From: JASHUC01 sp963849095
Lineage (GTDB): Bacteria > Pseudomonadota > Gammaproteobacteria > Steroidobacterales > Steroidobacteraceae
Length of the DNA: 64,000 bases
Direction of reading: 5' to 3'
NCBI GenBank assembly: GCA_963849095.1
Contig: CAWKGA010000005.1
Coordinates: 62,001-126,000, forward strand
In this document: piece after piece, positions 18,639-27,397 of the stretch
Numbering within the stretch: position 1 is the stretch's first letter
Layout: the number at the start of each line of letters is the position of its first letter
Translations under genes and position numbers: made by a program
The notes under the pieces: generated by a model
Databases searched by the model: none
What the model was told of the DNA's origin: nothing
Seen by the model: only the letters and a program-made list of their open reading frames with translations

Positions 18639-19212
18639 GAAACTCCACATTTGGGGCGCCGCGCTGGCCAGGATAGAAAGGAAGGCGGACGGGCGCGGAT
18701 TTTTCGCCCGTACCTTCTGTGCGGGAGAATTCGGCGCGCACGGCATTCCCCACCAACCGGTGCAGGCGAGCATTTCTTACAACGAGCGCTGTGGCACGAT
18801 CCGCGGCATGCACTTTCAATGGCCGCCGTCGCGCGAGGACAAGCTCGTGCGCTGTGTCCGCGGCCGGCTGTTCGACGTGCTGCTCGATCTGCGGCCGGAC
18901 TCGCCAAGCTATCTTGCGCACCAATCCGTGGTTCTCGACGAGGAGTCTCGTGATGCCGTGTTCATCCCGCATGGGGTCGCCCACGGCTTCCAGACGCTCG
19001 CCGATCGGACCGAAGTGCTTTACCAGATGAGCGACTTCTTCGCGCCGGATCTCGGTAGCGGCGTGCGCTGGAACGACGCCGCGTTTGGTATCGAATGGCC
19101 GCTGAGCGAGATTATCATCAACGAGCGGGATGCCGCGTTGCCCAATTTTGACCGCGAGGCATTCGAGCTGGAACTGGCTCGCCATGCTCTTCGCGCATCC
19201 GAGAAGTCATGA
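18628..19212 (+). CDS. dTDP-4-dehydrorhamnose 3,5-epimerase family protein (RmlC-like)
   Basis: 194 aa cupin-fold protein of normal RmlC length. IRGMHFQW carries the catalytic histidine at about residue 65, HGVAHGFQ the second conserved histidine region, and YQMSDFF the Tyr/Asp region. RmlC proteins epimerise C3 and/or C5 of 4-keto-6-deoxy nucleotide sugars. No rmlA, rmlB or rmlD accompany it, so it is probably a dedicated epimerase for the unusual sugar made here, not part of dTDP-rhamnose synthesis. It overlaps its upstream neighbour by 11 bp and its downstream neighbour by 4 bp (ATGA). Confidence 0.88.
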   Translation: MLFEKLHIWGAALARIERKADGRGFFARTFCAGEFGAHGIPHQPVQASISYNERCGTIRGMHFQWPPSREDKLVRCVRGRLFDVLLDLRPDSPSYLAHQSVVLDEESRDAVFIPHGVAHGFQTLADRTEVLYQMSDFFAPDLGSGVRWNDAAFGIEWPLSEIIINERDAALPNFDREAFELELARHALRASEKS

Positions 19213-20600
19213 CGCTTGCATCGGGTAAAGAGCTCTACGACTTCGCGAGCAGACTGTATCCGATCTGCCGCAGTATCACGGGCGATGGCGTGCGCCAGAC
19301 GTTGCAACTGGTTGGGCAGCGAGTGCCGCTCAAGGTGCACGAGATCCCGAGCGGCACGCGCGTGTTCGATTGGGAGGTCCCCCTCGAGTGGAACATCGAG
19401 GACGCATCCGTCACCGACGGGCAGGGTCGCCGCGTGATCGACTTCAAGGAGCACAACCTGCACATCGTCAGCTACTCGGAACCCGCGAGTGTCTCGTTAT
19501 CCCGCGAAGACCTCTTGCCGCGGCTGTACACGCTACCAGAGCATCCCGATTGGATTCCCTACCGAACGAGCTACTACCGGCGTACGTGGGGATTCTGCAT
19601 GCGCCACGTGGATCGCGAGCGGCTGCCCGCGGGAACATACCGAGTGGAGATCAAGAGCCGCCTTACCCGAGGTTCACTGACGTATGGGGAGGCGCTGATC
19701 CCCGGCCGAACGCACGAGGAGGTGCTGTTCTTCGCTCACGTGTGCCATCCGTCACTTGCGAACGACAACACGAGCGGCATTTCCATCGCGTCGGCGCTCG
19801 GCGCATGGCTCGCGAGCGAGCCGCGACACTACACCTACCGATTCGTATTCGCTCCCGGAACGATCGGTTCGCTCTGCTGGCTCAAGCGCAACGAGTCGCG
19901 GCTGCATCGCGTGCGCCACGGGCTCGTCCTGGCGCTGCTCGGGGATCCGGGGCCTCTCACGTACAAGATGAGCCGTCGCGAGACGGCGGAGATCGATTCG
20001 GTGGCCCAATACCTGTTGCCCCGAGTCGATCCGGTATCGCGGATCATCCCATTCTCTCCTTACGGGTACGATGAGCGGCAGCTGTGCTCGCCCGGATTCA
20101 ATTTGCCGGTTGGGCGGCTCACGCGTTCGGTCAACGGAGGTTATCCGCAGTACCACAGCTCGGCGGATGATCTGTCGTTGATCAAGCCCGAATGTCTCGA
20201 GCAGAGCTTTGAAGCATGTAAGCGCATCGTGAGGGTGCTCGAGGAGGACAGACGTTATATCAACCTGAGCCCGAAGGGCGAGCCGTTGCTCGGCAGGCGC
20301 GGCTTGTACGGCGCCGTCGGGGGGCATAGCCCCGCGGAGCGCGAGCATGCGCTCCTGTGGGTGCTGAATCAGTCGGATGGGTCGCAGTCGCTGCTCGATA
20401 TCGCGCGACGCTCGGGTTTGGATTTCGAGGTCCTGAGAGAGGCTGCGGCGGCATTGGAGGGCGCAGAGCTCTTGGAATCCGTATCGACACCACATCCAGA
20501 ACATTCAGCTCGCAAGCTCGCCCCTCCGAGGCGCCGATATTCCAAGCCAGGCCAGGCTGCTCGAGTCCGGCCAGGAACAGTGAAGAGGAAACGACCGTAG
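19209..20600 (+). CDS. DUF4910 / M28-like aminopeptidase-fold protein with C-terminal winged helix
   Basis: 463 aa. HVCHPSLANDNTSG in the middle of the protein is a zinc-peptidase-like His/Asp motif, and QYHSSADDLSLI later supplies another His and acidic residues. The region after about residue 370 (LWVLNQSDGSQSLLDIA) resembles a winged-helix module. DUF4910 proteins recur inside polysaccharide and legionaminate-like gene clusters; their reaction is not established to my knowledge. Here it lies between the RmlC-like epimerase (ATGA overlap) and the cytidylyltransferase, so a role in processing the sugar nucleotide or its modification is inferred. The last 35 residues are basic and look disordered. 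Confidence 0.75.
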   Translation: MTLASGKELYDFASRLYPICRSITGDGVRQTLQLVGQRVPLKVHEIPSGTRVFDWEVPLEWNIEDASVTDGQGRRVIDFKEHNLHIVSYSEPASVSLSREDLLPRLYTLPEHPDWIPYRTSYYRRTWGFCMRHVDRERLPAGTYRVEIKSRLTRGSLTYGEALIPGRTHEEVLFFAHVCHPSLANDNTSGISIASALGAWLASEPRHYTYRFVFAPGTIGSLCWLKRNESRLHRVRHGLVLALLGDPGPLTYKMSRRETAEIDSVAQYLLPRVDPVSRIIPFSPYGYDERQLCSPGFNLPVGRLTRSVNGGYPQYHSSADDLSLIKPECLEQSFEACKRIVRVLEEDRRYINLSPKGEPLLGRRGLYGAVGGHSPAEREHALLWVLNQSDGSQSLLDIARRSGLDFEVLREAAAALEGAELLESVSTPHPEHSARKLAPPRRRYSKPGQAARVRPGTVKRKRP

Positions 20601-20615
20601 AAGGAAACTAGAACA

Positions 20616-21419
20616 ATGAAAGTAGTGCTCTTCTGCGGGGGGCTCGGCACGCGGCTGCGCGAGCACTCCGATACGATCCCGAAACCGCTCGTGAACATCG
20701 GATACCGGCCGATCATATGGCATCTGATGCGCTATTACGCTCATTACGGGCACAAGGACTTCATTCTCTGCCTCGGCTATCGTGGCGATCTCGTGCGTGA
20801 GTATTTTCTCAAGTACGAGGAAGAGATGACGAATGACTTTACTCTCGAAGGCGTCGGTCGAGAGAATCGCCGAGTTCAGCTCTATAGTCGGGACATGGAG
20901 GGATGGAGGATCACGTTCGTCGATACCGGGTTGCATAGCAACATCGGGCAACGGCTGTTGCGCGCCAGGAAGTATCTCGAAGGCGAGGAAATGTTTCTCG
21001 CCAACTATGCCGACGGACTCTCGGATCTGCCGCTCGATGATCTCATTGCGGACTTCGAACGTCGAGATGTCGTTGGCATCTTCGCCGCCGTCCGCAGCGC
21101 GGCAAGCTTTCATGCGATACAAACCGGTCCTGACGGTATCGTCGTCCGCATCGGTCCGATGCCGGAGCAAGATATGTGGATCAACGGCGGTTTCTTCGCC
21201 TTCCGCAAGGACATATTTCGCTACGTCAACGAGGGTGAAGAGCTCGTCGAGCAGCCGTTCTCGCGGCTGATCGCCGAGCAGAGGCTCGCCGCATTCCGGT
21301 GGGGAGGTTTCTGGCAGGCGATGGATACTTTCAAGGACAAGATCACCTTCGACCGCATGGAAGCCCGCGGACAGTGTCCCTGGATCAGGTGGGCGCGCCA
21401 CCCGGCCAGCGGTCCATAA
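20616..21419 (+). CDS. rfbF: Glucose-1-phosphate cytidylyltransferase family nucleotidyltransferase
   Basis: 267 aa. The N-terminal signature FCGGLGTRLREHSDTIPKPL binds the nucleotide and sugar phosphate, and NYADGLSDL carries a metal-binding Asp. RfbF enzymes make CDP-glucose from CTP and glucose 1-phosphate, the entry to CDP-deoxyhexoses such as tyvelose, abequose and yersiniose. Odd point: no recognisable CDP-glucose 4,6-dehydratase (rfbG) is in the window, so either one of the neighbouring SDRs does the job or the enzyme works on another sugar phosphate. It starts 15 bp after the DUF4910 gene. Confidence 0.85.
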   Translation: MKVVLFCGGLGTRLREHSDTIPKPLVNIGYRPIIWHLMRYYAHYGHKDFILCLGYRGDLVREYFLKYEEEMTNDFTLEGVGRENRRVQLYSRDMEGWRITFVDTGLHSNIGQRLLRARKYLEGEEMFLANYADGLSDLPLDDLIADFERRDVVGIFAAVRSAASFHAIQTGPDGIVVRIGPMPEQDMWINGGFFAFRKDIFRYVNEGEELVEQPFSRLIAEQRLAAFRWGGFWQAMDTFKDKITFDRMEARGQCPWIRWARHPASGP

Positions 21420-21436
21420 TCCCAAGGCGGATCGAA

Positions 21437-22096
21437 GTGCGTGAACTGATCCTGCGATCGCCGGGACGCCGTACCCGCCACATCCTGTGTCTCGGTGCGC
21501 ACTGCGACGACATCGAGATCGGTTGCGGCGGGACGCTGCTTGCCCTGCAGGCGTCCGGGAACGTGCGTGTCCACTGGGTCGTGCTGAGCGGGACACCGGA
21601 GCGGAAGGCCGAAACTCAGGCGGCCATGCACGCGCTGATAAAACCAGCGGCACGCGGCGGACTCACGTTAGGAGACTTTCCAGACGGGCGATTCCCGGCG
21701 CGCTATGGCGAGATCAAGCAGTTCGTGGAGGGCCTCAAGAGCACGCAACGGCCCGACCTTATCCTCTGTCACGAGCGGGACGACCGGCACCAAGATCACC
21801 GAATCGTCAACGAGTTGGTCTGGAATACTTTCCGAGACCACGTCGTGCTGGAATACGAAATCCCGAAGTGGGACGGTGGCCTTGGACAGCCCAACGTTTA
21901 TGTATCTGTCACGGCCGCACAGATGCGGAGAAAAATCGCGGCCGTGCTGCAGTGCCATCGATCCCAACGCACGCGAGACTGGTTCAGTCGCGAAACGTTC
22001 ATGAGCCTCTTGCGCCTGCGTGGCATCGAGTGCCGGTCCAGCAGCGGGTATGCCGAGGCATTCCACGGCCGCAAGTTGCGACTCGCGGGGATCTGA
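21437..22096 (+). CDS. PIG-L family LmbE-like deacetylase
   Basis: 219 aa from GTG 21437, with AAGGCGG as a plausible ribosome-binding site; a longer frame upstream runs into rfbF and is rejected. The family metal site appears as GAHCDDIEIGCGGT near residues 18-31 (Cys replaces the Pro of the usual AHPDD) and RDDRHQDHR further on. These zinc enzymes deacetylate N-acetylated sugars. In this cluster it may unmask an amino group on the nucleotide sugar or a lipid-linked precursor. It is 17 bp after rfbF and 31 bp before the next epimerase, so it is co-transcribed. Confidence 0.87.
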   Translation: MRELILRSPGRRTRHILCLGAHCDDIEIGCGGTLLALQASGNVRVHWVVLSGTPERKAETQAAMHALIKPAARGGLTLGDFPDGRFPARYGEIKQFVEGLKSTQRPDLILCHERDDRHQDHRIVNELVWNTFRDHVVLEYEIPKWDGGLGQPNVYVSVTAAQMRRKIAAVLQCHRSQRTRDWFSRETFMSLLRLRGIECRSSSGYAEAFHGRKLRLAGI

Positions 22097-22127
22097 GAAG
22101 ACCGGGAGCCGTAGCGGGGGGCGTAGC

Positions 22128-23060
22128 ATGCAACAGTTCGCAGATGCCTTCGTCGGCCGTCGTTGCGTAGTCACCGGCGCCGGGGGATTCGTCGGCACGG
22201 CCCTTTGTCGCCGCTTGTGCGATGCCGGTGCCGAAGTCCATGCGCTGGGACGCAGCGAGCGGCCGGCCGAATCTGCGCCGTGCACTTCCTGGACGGTCGT
22301 CGATGTGACCGCGCCCGCCAAGGTCAAATCAGCACTCGAGGCAGTCCGCCCGCAGCTGATTTTCCACTTAGCTTCCAAGGTGTCCGGGTCGCAGAGCATC
22401 GCAATGGTGCTCCCAATTTTACAGGCAAATCTCGTCGGCTTCGTCAATGTGGCCCTTGCCGCCACGGAGCTGCAGTGCGAGCGAATGGTCACCGTTGGTT
22501 CGTTAATGGAACCTGACATGCAACTGCCCGCAGTGCCGTCGTCGCCATACGCCGCCGCGAAGTTTGCCGCCAGCTGCTACGCGCGCATGTTCGCTTCGCT
22601 TTACGATCTGCCCGTGACGACGGCGAGACTGATGATGGTGTATGGACCGGGGCAGCTCGATTTCACAAAGGTCGTGCCTTACGTGACGTCGCAGCTGCTG
22701 AGTGGTCGGACTGCCGAGCTATCGAGCGGCAAGCAGCAGTTTGATTGGGTATTTGTCGCCGACGTTGTCGATGCCCTGCTGCGCATCGCGCTGACTTCCG
22801 GCCTCACCGGAGCTACTGTCGATGTCGGCACAGCAGTCCTCAACTCTGTTGCCGACGTCGCAGCAGGCATTGCTGGACGATTGAACGCCAGCGGAATGCT
22901 CAGGCTTGGTGCGTTGCCGGATCGCAGGGCCGAACCTACTCGACGCGCCGACGTCGCCGCCACCCGCGGGATGCTTTCGTGGCAGCCCGGAGTTGATCTC
23001 GCTGCCGGCCTCGATGCAACAGTGGCCTGGTATTCACGCCACCTCGGCCACGCGCCTTGA
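22128..23060 (+). CDS. NAD-dependent epimerase/dehydratase
   Basis: 310 aa from ATG 22128. Dinucleotide motif VVTGAGGFVGTAL is near residue 15, FHLASKVSGS follows, and catalytic YxxxK is in YAAAKFAASCY. The segment DWVFVADVVDALL is typical of nucleotide-sugar SDRs. It is the last gene of the plus-strand sugar operon and its 3' end overlaps the convergent pyruvyltransferase gene by 27 bp. It is a second SDR in the operon, so together with the gene at 17.6 kb it could supply the dehydratase plus reductase steps expected after RfbF. Confidence 0.87.
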   Translation: MQQFADAFVGRRCVVTGAGGFVGTALCRRLCDAGAEVHALGRSERPAESAPCTSWTVVDVTAPAKVKSALEAVRPQLIFHLASKVSGSQSIAMVLPILQANLVGFVNVALAATELQCERMVTVGSLMEPDMQLPAVPSSPYAAAKFAASCYARMFASLYDLPVTTARLMMVYGPGQLDFTKVVPYVTSQLLSGRTAELSSGKQQFDWVFVADVVDALLRIALTSGLTGATVDVGTAVLNSVADVAAGIAGRLNASGMLRLGALPDRRAEPTRRADVAATRGMLSWQPGVDLAAGLDATVAWYSRHLGHAP

Positions 23061-24368
23061 CTTTGTCGCCTCGAGCCCGGAAAACGCCAGCTCGTACTGT
23101 GCGTCGACCGCTTCCCGATATCGCGCGACCTTTTCACCGATATCGCGCCTCAGGTTTTCCGCACCGTTCTGCATTTGCACGAAACGCTCGATAAGAGTTT
23201 CCGGTCTGACGTTATCCAGCGGCAAACGGTACTCAGGTAATCCCAGATCGTTGAGCAGCGCATCGACTTTCGAAAGATCCGAGAGCGCCAGGACGGGTCT
23301 GTTCCAGAGCAGGCCCAGTACGAGATTGTGAAACCGCGGCGACACCACCGCTTCAGTCTCGCCGATCTGGCGCAAGAGGTCCTCAACGGCAAACACCGGC
23401 TCCGCGAGTATGCGCGAGTCATCGGGAGTGACCCCGATGCGAGCGAGCATGGCTACGAGATCCTCTCTGACGCGGGTGTCGTACTGCACGTCGCCGATCA
23501 GCAGTCGAACGATGTATCCGTGCTCCAGAAGCCACGACACGAATTGCGTCATGATCTCGAGGTAATCTCGGTAACTGTTGGTTCCCGCCGTGTCGGCCGC
23601 AAGTGAGTAGTCCTTGAGACCCAGGCCCACGATTCGAGCGCCTGTCCGACGTTGCATCGGATCTGCGGTGATTGTATGTACGGAAAGTCCAAACACCAGG
23701 TCGGGAAAAACGGGATCGCCGTCGACATTGAACCCAACGCGCTTGAGGTACTGCTTCGAGTCTTCATCCCGATAGCTGCGGAAACGAGCAAGGCCGAGAC
23801 TCCGCACTATGAACCACCGGCCGAGGGTATGACGGATTGGTCCCACTCCTACGCTGAGGAACACGATCCTGACCCTGAAGAACGCCGCAAGGAGCGAGAA
23901 CTTGAAAAGGTCGTAAGGCCAGCCCAGCGACCCGCACGGGCCGTCCGTCACGATCCCGGTGCCAGGCACGATCAGCATGTCCATTCGGGCGACGATCTGC
24001 AGGCTTCGGGCCCAGTGTACGAGCTCCAGGGGGATGCGGTGGAACAAGACCCGCGCAATCCTCATCAGCACGCGGACGAGCGTGCTGCGGGGACGGCGTC
24101 TCGATGCGGCGGTTTCGCCGGATGAGTCGCGCGCCGCAGACGACCAGCCCGAATTCTGGGCGACTGAGCGGAAGGCCGCTACATGGTGTCGCGCCTCAAC
24201 GTCGCGTGGCTCGGTGCAAAGACAGTGCAGTTGAGCGTCGGGCCAGCGTTTCAGAACGTGCTCGATCGCGGTCTGGAGAGAGCATTCGTTTCCGAGATTT
24301 CCGGCGCCAAAATTTCCATAGAACGCGATTCTAAAGGGCTTCGCGCAGTTCCTGCTTCCTGATTTCAT
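23034..24368 (-). CDS. Polysaccharide pyruvyltransferase family protein
   Basis: 444 aa, GT-B-like fold. FYGNFGAGNLGNECSLQTAI near residues 16-35 matches the N-terminal glycine-rich segment of WcaK/CsaB-type proteins. The C-terminal half has SPRFHNLVLGLLWNRPVLAL, equivalent to the conserved RxH(S/N) segment. Members move pyruvate from phosphoenolpyruvate to a sugar to make a ketal, adding negative charge to the polymer. It is transcribed after the glycosyltransferase at 24.4-25.6 kb (49-bp gap) and converges with the sugar operon. Related enzymes in some loci have lost that activity, so pyruvylation is probable but not certain. Confidence 0.83.
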   Translation of the reverse strand: MKSGSRNCAKPFRIAFYGNFGAGNLGNECSLQTAIEHVLKRWPDAQLHCLCTEPRDVEARHHVAAFRSVAQNSGWSSAARDSSGETAASRRRPRSTLVRVLMRIARVLFHRIPLELVHWARSLQIVARMDMLIVPGTGIVTDGPCGSLGWPYDLFKFSLLAAFFRVRIVFLSVGVGPIRHTLGRWFIVRSLGLARFRSYRDEDSKQYLKRVGFNVDGDPVFPDLVFGLSVHTITADPMQRRTGARIVGLGLKDYSLAADTAGTNSYRDYLEIMTQFVSWLLEHGYIVRLLIGDVQYDTRVREDLVAMLARIGVTPDDSRILAEPVFAVEDLLRQIGETEAVVSPRFHNLVLGLLWNRPVLALSDLSKVDALLNDLGLPEYRLPLDNVRPETLIERFVQMQNGAENLRRDIGEKVARYREAVDAQYELAFSGLEATKSRRVAEVA

Positions 24369-24417
24369 CGTACCTCTTTACGGAAGGCTGCTGGGTTCAA
24401 TGCTGGACAGCCATGAC

Positions 24418-25614
24418 TCATGGGCTGACGAGCTTGTGGCCGCGATGCTGCTGCGACAGTGTAGCTTGCTCTGCGAGCTGCCGCAGCAAGCGCTCGCGAT
24501 CGAGCATGGCCGGCGTGCGAGCGATTCCCACCGCGGCGAACACTGTGCGCAGTCGGTACACCCAATCGTGCTGCAGGGCGGCGTTCCGCGCGTTGTCGCG
24601 CAGGATTCGTGCGAGTCTCTCGGGATCGCTGTCGAGATCTCTCAACAGGTGCTCGACGTCGGAATAATCGAAGGGCATCCGGATCACGGCGTCCGGCCAT
24701 CCGAACTGGCTCCTAAAATCTTCCGTGTTCGGTGCTTCGCCGAGCATTACGCAGCCGGCCGCGGCCCCTTCATAGAACCGGCCGGAGATCTCTTCTCCGC
24801 GGTCCGCATAGGCGGGCTCGTTGATCCGGCTCCGATTGGCAATGTAGTACCGGCTGCGCCGGAGCAGATTTGCGAGAAACAAGCGATGTTGGTCCGGCGC
24901 CTCCACGCGGAACGTGCGTTGATTCTTGTGTATGCCGACCCCACCGGCGAAAGTGTCGAAGTAATAGAATATCTTGCGCGCGCTCGCCAACGCGACGAGA
25001 GCTTCGTGTGTCACCGGCGATCGACGTCCGATATTGCATACGTCGATGCTGCGCGCCGGTGGGTTCGGCCAGGGCGAGAAGCGCACCACATCCACTGCGA
25101 GTGGCAGGTAACTGCAAGGCCGGCCGGAGATACGTGCCACGTGCTCCACCGCGGAGCGCGTGCCGAGGAAGATATGGTCGAATCGACTGAGCAACTCAAT
25201 CAGGTATCCGGGGAGCAGGTGCGCCCATACTTCGTTGATGTAGCACGCGGCTACACGGCAACGGGCGCGCCAGTTCGGGACGCCGGCCAGCGCATAGAGC
25301 TCATGCGCATGGTTGAAGGTCGGGAAGAACAGTTCGTAATCTCGCTCGAGCGTGACGGTCGACGGCGCCGGCGCGATGCGCCTCGCGAGCTTTCGCGAGC
25401 CGCTCGCCAGCCAGAGGAGCTTGTACGCACGTCGGGACAGCTCTAACGCCCGCTGGTCGCCGAGCTCTACTCTGTCGGCGCCAGCTACCTCGGCAATGAG
25501 ATCTTCGAATTCGTATTGGGTGCAGTAGGCGACAAGGTCCGCGAGGCGTCGCATCGACAGTAGAAGCACCTGCCGTCCGGTCCCGGGAATAATGCGGCTG
25601 CCGTTTGCGCGCAT
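24418..25614 (-). CDS. Glycosyltransferase (GT-B, CgeB-like family 1 type)
   Basis: 398 aa. The C-terminal domain shows KNQRTFRVEAPDQHRLFLAN, the EISGRFYEGAAAGCVMLGEA loop with the conserved acidic and glycine residues that bind the nucleotide donor, and a terminal helix. The N-terminal half is divergent, as is usual for acceptor domains. It likely adds a sugar to the lipid-linked glycan on the cytoplasmic side. It is the first gene of a two-gene minus-strand unit with the pyruvyltransferase, and its promoter must share the 25615-25873 region with the divergent cupin-CheR-like gene. Donor is unknown. Confidence 0.78.
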   Translation of the reverse strand: MRANGSRIIPGTGRQVLLLSMRRLADLVAYCTQYEFEDLIAEVAGADRVELGDQRALELSRRAYKLLWLASGSRKLARRIAPAPSTVTLERDYELFFPTFNHAHELYALAGVPNWRARCRVAACYINEVWAHLLPGYLIELLSRFDHIFLGTRSAVEHVARISGRPCSYLPLAVDVVRFSPWPNPPARSIDVCNIGRRSPVTHEALVALASARKIFYYFDTFAGGVGIHKNQRTFRVEAPDQHRLFLANLLRRSRYYIANRSRINEPAYADRGEEISGRFYEGAAAGCVMLGEAPNTEDFRSQFGWPDAVIRMPFDYSDVEHLLRDLDSDPERLARILRDNARNAALQHDWVYRLRTVFAAVGIARTPAMLDRERLLRQLAEQATLSQQHRGHKLVSP

Positions 25615-25873
25615 GGGCTAGGCACAGGCTGGGGGGTCCGGACGGACTGTCATTCGACGTTCTTCTTTCTCGTAGTCGTTGGGCGGAATTCCGACCCCGT
25701 GATCTGCGCTTTTCGAGTTGTCCAGACCGCAGCTATATTTCACTCCTTCCGTGGCTCTGCGTCCACTGAAGAACGCCGCAAGTCCTCGTAGCAGGGGCTC
25801 TCGGCGCGGCGGCATTATTACCGAGCATAGCTTCGTCGCACCTACCCCCCCTTGTTCGGGCTAAGATCCGGTC

Positions 25874-27310
25874 ATGGGAGCGGAGCCGAACCATATGCAA
25901 TATGTACATTCCCTTCCGGCCTCGACAGCCTTCAAGGGAAGGGGCCTGCTCGGCTACACGTTCGGGCCTCTGAAACAAAAGGACCTGGATGTCTATTACG
26001 TCGACGTTGACGGCGGGCATGATACTTTCATGGTAAGCAGGAGGATTACCCGGACTTACTATATCCTCTCAGGCAGTGGCCATTTCACCATCGATAGCCG
26101 TAAGTACGACGTCGGCGCTGGCATGCTCGTGGAAGTTCCGCCAAAAGTGGAATATTCCTACTCCGGTAAGATGAAGCTCATCGTCTTTTCGAGGCCCGGA
26201 TGGTCGTTCGGAAGCGACAGGCACACCAAATGGAACGAAGACGTGTTCGGCGCGGATTTCGCGGCGCCACTGCCCAACGGGTCGTGGCGCAGCCGGATAT
26301 TACGGTGGCGGATTCTCGGCAAATCGCCGGTCGGTGGTTATCTGAGACTCAATCAGAAAGTCTGGAAGGTCCTGCCGGCGTGGCTTACGGCGGTCGCACC
26401 ACTCCGGCGATATGGCGAGTTCCTGAATCGGCTGGCCCGGGCGCAGGGCAACAGGGGGCAGGCTTTCAGCACATTGCTTCTGCGCAATCGCCCGGCGCTC
26501 GAGTTGATCCGACGGGAGGCGGGGCGGAAAAGCGAGAACGCGACATTGCGCGTGGCCGTGCTGGGCTGCAGTACCGGCGCAGAAGTTTATTCGGTGGCAT
26601 GGACCATACGGACCGCGCGACCGGATCTGAAGCTTGTGCTGCACGCGGTGGATATTTCAAAGGAAGCCGTGGAAGTCGGCAGCGGCGGCAGGTACTCGCT
26701 GAAAGGACCGCTGGTCACCGATTCGAACATCTTCGAGCGTATGACCAAAGCCGAGATGGAGGGATTGTTCGACAGCGATGGCGACGAAGTAACGGTCAAA
26801 CCGCGGTTCAGGGACGGGATCGAATGGCACGTCGGCGATGTCGGCGGGGCGGAGATCCTTGCCGCGCTGGGTCCGCAGGACATCGTGGTCGCCAGCAATT
26901 TCCTGTGCCATATGGACGACTCGTCGGCAGCGGCATGTCTGCGGAATATCGGCCGTCTGGTCGCGCCGCAGGGGTATCTGATCGTATCCGGCGTCGATCT
27001 GGATGTCCGGACGAAGGTCGCGGAGGCGTTGGGGTGGAACCCGGTGCGGGAGTTGCTGGAGGAGATTCACGAAGGCGACCCGATCATGCGGGGCCTCTGG
27101 CCGTGCCACTATGCCGCCCTGGAGCCGCTGAACAAGACCAGACAGGATTGGCGACGCCGCTACGCGGCGGCTTTCCAGGTCGGCGTGCCCGGCGGGGATG
27201 GCCAGAACCTCGGGGCGGCGGAGCCCAAGCGGCCCGAGCCGACCGGGCGCACCCTTCGCGCGGCGGCGCCGGTCGCACGGGAACCGCAGCGCTTCTCTGG
27301 TGCCGATTAG
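25874..27310 (+). CDS. Cupin domain fused to CheR-like SAM methyltransferase
   Basis: 478 aa (a start at ATG 25895, seven codons in, is equally possible). Residues 1-120 form a cupin barrel: TRTYYILSGSGHFTID and VGAGMLVEVPPKVEYSYSG match the two cupin motifs, though metal-binding histidines are few. From about 220 on it resembles the CheR catalytic domain: VAVLGCSTGAEVYSVAW, then HAVDISKEAVEVGSGGRYS, then DIVVASNFLCHMDDSSAA. CheR enzymes methylate glutamates of chemoreceptors, but no chemotaxis gene is nearby and this copy stands between glycan glycosyltransferase and flippase genes. The last 60 residues are Pro/Ala/Arg-rich. A glycan or lipid-linked substrate is inferred. Confidence 0.75.
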   Translation: MGAEPNHMQYVHSLPASTAFKGRGLLGYTFGPLKQKDLDVYYVDVDGGHDTFMVSRRITRTYYILSGSGHFTIDSRKYDVGAGMLVEVPPKVEYSYSGKMKLIVFSRPGWSFGSDRHTKWNEDVFGADFAAPLPNGSWRSRILRWRILGKSPVGGYLRLNQKVWKVLPAWLTAVAPLRRYGEFLNRLARAQGNRGQAFSTLLLRNRPALELIRREAGRKSENATLRVAVLGCSTGAEVYSVAWTIRTARPDLKLVLHAVDISKEAVEVGSGGRYSLKGPLVTDSNIFERMTKAEMEGLFDSDGDEVTVKPRFRDGIEWHVGDVGGAEILAALGPQDIVVASNFLCHMDDSSAAACLRNIGRLVAPQGYLIVSGVDLDVRTKVAEALGWNPVRELLEEIHEGDPIMRGLWPCHYAALEPLNKTRQDWRRRYAAAFQVGVPGGDGQNLGAAEPKRPEPTGRTLRAAAPVAREPQRFSGAD

Positions 27311-27397
27311 CTGGCCCCCGCCGGCAGGGCGCCCGGGCATTGAGGTCGGACGAGTATCCGCCCAGCCCGCCCAACGCTACACGCGAACAATCTGGCA

